Shown here: positions 61,113 to 64,000 of the stretch, piece by piece | Layout: each line of letters begins with the position of its first letter | Position numbering within the stretch: position 1 is the first letter of the stretch | From: an uncultured Bacteroidales bacterium | Lineage (GTDB): Bacteria > Bacteroidota > Bacteroidia > Bacteroidales > UBA932 | Length of the DNA stretch: 64,000 bases | NCBI GenBank assembly: GCA_944323825.1 | Contig: CALUTY010000014.1 | Location: forward strand, 43,329-107,328 | Reading direction: 5' to 3' | Program-made: the position numbers and the translations under genes | Notes under the pieces: model-generated | What the model saw: the letters and a program-made list of their open reading frames with translations, nothing else | The model's database searches: none | Told to the model about the DNA's origin: nothing

Positions 61113-63470
61113 ATGAAAAAGATTTTGCAAGTTTTGCTCGGTACCGCTATGGTAGCCGCAGCAGTCTTGTCCTGCAAGAAGGATGAAATCAAGCAGGAAA
61201 CGTTGGAGGTATCTCCTTCAGAGGATCTTCAGTTCCTTGCCAAAGGAAACGAAGATGCAGTTCTCACAATCAGCGCCAGTGCCTCCTCCTATGAGGTGGA
61301 TGCCGAGGATTGGGTGATTACAAGAAAGAACGGCAACAAGCTTTCTGTCAATGTTGAAGACAATAAATCCGCAGAAAGGTCATGTGACATGACAATTTCT
61401 GCAGGAACCGCAGAGCCTGTGGTCATCAAGATCACACAGGCTGCCGGAGAGGCAGATGCAATTTCCGTGGCCCCGACCTCATTGCTGTTCAGGGCAAGCG
61501 GCAACGAGCCGCAGACACTGGCTGTCACCACCAATGTGGAAGACTGGACTTATGTTGCCGCTTTCGGCGAAAATGAGCAGGAAGGCTGGTTTACTGTGAC
61601 TCCAGATGGTGCAGATCCGAAATCTCTTACAGTTACAGTCACAGACTATACCGAGACTGACGGGGAGAGGACCGGAAGCATTGACTTTTCTGCTGGTGAG
61701 GCCAAGGTGTCTGTGCCTGTAAGACAGTCAGCCAGGGATATGGTGGAAGTGATTCCGTCAGAGCCTCTGACTTTTTCCTGGAATGATGCTGAAGGTGTGG
61801 CCCTGGAGGTTACGACCACTGCTGATTCATGGGAGGCGGCTGTTGACACTGAAGGAGAGGGCTGGATTACTGCAGACAAGGAAAATTCGACCCTGACAAT
61901 TTCAGTAAGCACGAATGACAGCGAATCTTCTCGCAGCGGAAAGGTTACAGTCTCCGCCGGAAATGCAGTACCTGTAGAAATCCAGGTCACCCAGACCGCC
62001 AAGCCGGCGCCGGTGAACGGTCAGCTTGCTGATCAGACTTCGACTGAAGATCCGGTGAGAGTCACCATGGAGCAGGGCGCGGCTGCATATACCGTGACTC
62101 CTGTATTGAAGCTTGCCTCTGCCCTTGAGGATGCCGGCAGCATGACATTGTATTATGATGAGCAGAAAGTCAACGATTGGAACACCTTGGGTGGCAATCC
62201 TCAGTGTACGAAGCTGCCTGAGGGCAGCTACACTCTGCCGGAAGAAGGATTCACGATTCCTGCAGGACAGACTGATGTGCAGCTTCCGATTGAGATAAAT
62301 CTTGAGAATCTCGAATACGAAACCTCATACATGCTCGTCCTGAAGGTACAGGCCAAGTCTGATAACATCGGAGATGTCTCTTGCGGCAATGACGGTCTGA
62401 GGTATATAATCACGACTGCAAAGGAGCCTGCAAAGCCTGTAGACAAGACGAGGAAGAACCTTGCCATCCTTGAGGTGAACGATGTCAATCCTCTGAGCGT
62501 GCTTGAAGTGAAGTTCACAGACGGGACTCCGTTCTTCGACGGCGTTGTCCTCTTCTCTTCCAACATCCAGTACAATGCCGATGGAAATTATGTGGAGCTC
62601 TACCATAATCCTAACGTGCAGACATTGCTTGAGCAGCGTGACACTTATATCAAACCTCTGCAGGATGCCGGCATCGAAGTCTATCTCAGCATACTCGGCA
62701 ACCATACTCCTGCATGGGTCAGCAACCTTCTTCCGGCAACGGCGGAACTTTTTGCAGCACAAGTGGCAAATGCGGTGAAGGAATATCATTTGGATGGAGT
62801 CTTCCTTGACGATGAATATAGGGGAACTTATTCAGCGGGTGAGTACGAGGATCTTTTCTATCCGTACAGCACTTATTATGGAAATCTGGAGCCGCAGTAT
62901 TCACGGTTCGGATATATTCTGAAGCAGGCTCTGAAAACATTATCTTGGAATCCTAAGGTCATACTTTATCAGGTCAACGAAGAAGAATGGCGTCAGGTGG
63001 ATGGAACTCCGGTAAATGAATATCTTGATCTGCTCATACCTGACCATAACGGCACCCGTGCTCAGTATTTCGGCCCGAGCAACATGGATATCGCCAAAGA
63101 GAATATGGCCTATATTTCATGGAATTGCCGTACATACGGTTTCGGTAACGCAGCAAACACCAACTTGCCAGGTATAAATAACTCCGCAGTCTCCGGCTCA
63201 CTGGAGTATGGCAATTGGGTGGGCTGGTACAATCTTAATCTGGACCCAACCAGCGGCGACGGCTATTTCAACTGGATGAACAATACCGTACGTATGATGC
63301 AGTTCTATGCATATTATGCGTTTGACGGCGCCGAGATTGCAACACCTACCGGATATTACGAGAAAACGAATCCTGGACAGGGGGATGGCCTCTACAATTC
63401 TGAGCGTCAGGAATATGACGGATTTTACTCAGGCTCTGACTGGAGGGATTATCTGCCTGCATCTGAATAG
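61113..63470 (+). CDS. GH18 endo-beta-N-acetylglucosaminidase-like enzyme 2 (three BACON, DUF1735, GH18)
   Basis: The 785-residue protein has a lipobox VLSC (short lipoprotein signal), three BACON domains (~30-110, ~118-205, ~210-300), a DUF1735 domain (~305-440) and a GH18 domain (~448-780). It is a paralog of enzyme 1: EVNDVNPLSVLEVKF, FFDGVVLFSSNIQYN and GIEVYLSILGNHT align with it. The active strand is LDGVFLDDEYRG, with Asp566 and Glu568 retained and Phe564 where EndoH has Asp. The paired enzymes may differ in preference for glycan type. It is the last PUL gene before a terminator. Confidence 0.87.
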   Translation: MKKILQVLLGTAMVAAAVLSCKKDEIKQETLEVSPSEDLQFLAKGNEDAVLTISASASSYEVDAEDWVITRKNGNKLSVNVEDNKSAERSCDMTISAGTAEPVVIKITQAAGEADAISVAPTSLLFRASGNEPQTLAVTTNVEDWTYVAAFGENEQEGWFTVTPDGADPKSLTVTVTDYTETDGERTGSIDFSAGEAKVSVPVRQSARDMVEVIPSEPLTFSWNDAEGVALEVTTTADSWEAAVDTEGEGWITADKENSTLTISVSTNDSESSRSGKVTVSAGNAVPVEIQVTQTAKPAPVNGQLADQTSTEDPVRVTMEQGAAAYTVTPVLKLASALEDAGSMTLYYDEQKVNDWNTLGGNPQCTKLPEGSYTLPEEGFTIPAGQTDVQLPIEINLENLEYETSYMLVLKVQAKSDNIGDVSCGNDGLRYIITTAKEPAKPVDKTRKNLAILEVNDVNPLSVLEVKFTDGTPFFDGVVLFSSNIQYNADGNYVELYHNPNVQTLLEQRDTYIKPLQDAGIEVYLSILGNHTPAWVSNLLPATAELFAAQVANAVKEYHLDGVFLDDEYRGTYSAGEYEDLFYPYSTYYGNLEPQYSRFGYILKQALKTLSWNPKVILYQVNEEEWRQVDGTPVNEYLDLLIPDHNGTRAQYFGPSNMDIAKENMAYISWNCRTYGFGNAANTNLPGINNSAVSGSLEYGNWVGWYNLNLDPTSGDGYFNWMNNTVRMMQFYAYYAFDGAEIATPTGYYEKTNPGQGDGLYNSERQEYDGFYSGSDWRDYLPASE

Positions 63471-63502
63471 CAGTCAGGTCTTCTGACCTCTGAAAGAAGA
63501 TT

Positions 63503-63556
63503 TCCGGGGAACCCGATTCCGCAGCAATGCGGGTTAAGGGCTCCCCGGATTTTTTC
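63503..63556 (+). terminator. Rho-independent terminator at the end of the PUL
   Basis: Arms tccgggga (63503-63510) and tccccgga (63542-63549), with an inner stem aacccg/cgggtt, are followed by a run of T residues. It lies 33 bases after the last GH18 gene and isolates the PUL from the rRNA operon. Confidence 0.85.
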
Positions 63557-63710
63557 ATTTCGGGGCATGTATGGAATTTTTGTCGGCGCAGTGATTTTCT
63601 TCAAGATTTTTTCTCCGAAAGATTTTTGTGTATCCACATGTTTTCCAGTTGGTTGCGTGGCATGGGCATTTTCTTGGTCAAAAAAAATTGAAAAAAAGTT
63701 TGAAAAAAAG

Positions 63711-63740
63711 TTGGAGATAAAGAAAAAAGCAGTACCTTTG
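63711..63740 (+). promoter_or_regulatory. rRNA operon promoter
   Basis: TTG (63711-63713), a 19-base spacer and TACCTTTG (63733-63740) match the Bacteroidetes -33/-7 pattern. Upstream lies A-rich sequence with a tandem repeat (ttgaaaaaaag, 63688-63710) resembling an UP element. The leader to the 16S gene is about 185 bases and holds no gene I would support. Confidence 0.65.
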
Positions 63741-63930
63741 CAATCCCGTTCGGAACGAGGGGCACGGGAGAGGCTGAGAGGAGCGGGAAAAACTGAAAGA
63801 GAAAGTTCATTGAAAAGACTGGAAGAAGACAAGAGAAAGTACCGAAAAAAGTACGAGCGTCTATTCCGTCCGGGCGACCGGACAGGTGATAATAGAACCG
63901 GAGCGACAGGAAAAATAAAATAATTGTTAT

Positions 63931-64000
63931 ACAAAGAAGAGTTTGATCCTGGCTCAGGATGAACGCTAGCGGCAGGCCTAACACATGCAAGTCGAGGGGC
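63931..64000 (+). rRNA. rrs: 16S ribosomal RNA, 5' end (partial)
   Basis: The universal 27F site agagtttgatcctggctcag begins at 63938, followed by gatgaacgctagcggcaggc and ctaacacatgcaagtcgagg, which are typical of Bacteroidales. The 5' end is placed by alignment to E. coli numbering (27F starts at position 8) and is approximate. The gene runs off the right edge. Confidence 0.97.

Noticed and set aside
48756..63470. Insertion sequence or phage genes bounding the PUL
   Set aside because: No transposase, integrase or terminal repeats seen at either side; the PUL is bounded by the bat operon and a terminator/rRNA promoter.
63567..63923. 118-residue open frame before the 16S gene
   Set aside because: It covers the rRNA promoter and leader; the translation is lysine-rich low complexity.

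Overview
The window comes from a Bacteroidota chromosome, most likely order Bacteroidales (moderate-high GC; family not resolvable here). Four things support this: SusC/SusD-type outer-membrane genes, a complete Bat (aerotolerance) operon, several TAnnTTTG -7 promoter elements of the Bacteroidetes housekeeping sigma factor upstream of genes, and a 16S rRNA 5' end at the right edge with a Bacteroidales-like sequence. Most of the window is core genome. The accessory parts are the left edge (small lipoproteins) and the right 15 kb (a polysaccharide utilization locus, PUL).

Layout. 1-2.2 kb: the end of one protein and two complete lipoproteins that seem to share an unnamed repeated beta-rich domain. 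2.3-8.25 kb: a thiamin operon behind a promoter and TPP riboswitch (thiS, thiE-like, thiG, thiH, thiF, a methyltransferase, tenA, thiD), without thiC. 8.25-10.7 kb: groES-groEL. 10.9-17 kb: MscS-family channel, Bcp peroxiredoxin, a glycosyltransferase, CstA-family transporter, a cysteine-poor Fur-family regulator and an SDR oxidoreductase. 17-21 kb: trxB, bamD, rpoZ-like, recN. 21-25.5 kb (minus strand): pdxJ, then an OmpH/glycosyltransferase/LysM-receptor-like operon. 25.6-30.7 kb: a structured non-coding element, nadK, uppS, bamA, skp. 30.7-39.4 kb (minus strand): truA, exbB, exbD, tonB, rluB, era, topoisomerase IV A, aroK. 39.4-48 kb: moxR, DUF58, an accessory membrane protein, batA, batB, batC and a batD-batE fusion.

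47.8-63.5 kb: the PUL. An ECF sigma gene (minus strand) faces a FecR-type anti-sigma gene, followed by a SusC with an N-terminal STN signalling domain, a SusD, a GH18-like protein with a degenerate active site, a DUF1735+LamG protein, a BACON+DUF1735+GH18 enzyme, a BACON+LamG protein and a second BACON+DUF1735+GH18 enzyme. The architecture resembles known Bacteroides loci for host high-mannose N-glycans, in which surface endo-beta-N-acetylglucosaminidases release glycans, LamG and pseudo-GH18 lipoproteins bind them, and SusCD imports them with TonB-ExbBD energy. No exo-glycosidase (e.g. GH92) is present in the window. A terminator then a strong-looking rRNA promoter follow, and the 16S gene begins near 63,931.

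The most notable observations are the alternating GH18/LamG PUL with one catalytically dead GH18, the ECF sigma tail encoded antisense to the batE end, the batD-batE fusion, the repeated domain in the left-edge lipoproteins, the palindromic intergenic repeats near nadK and bamA, and a palindrome plus -24/-12-like element upstream of groES. Function names rest on motif recognition by eye; no database search was run.
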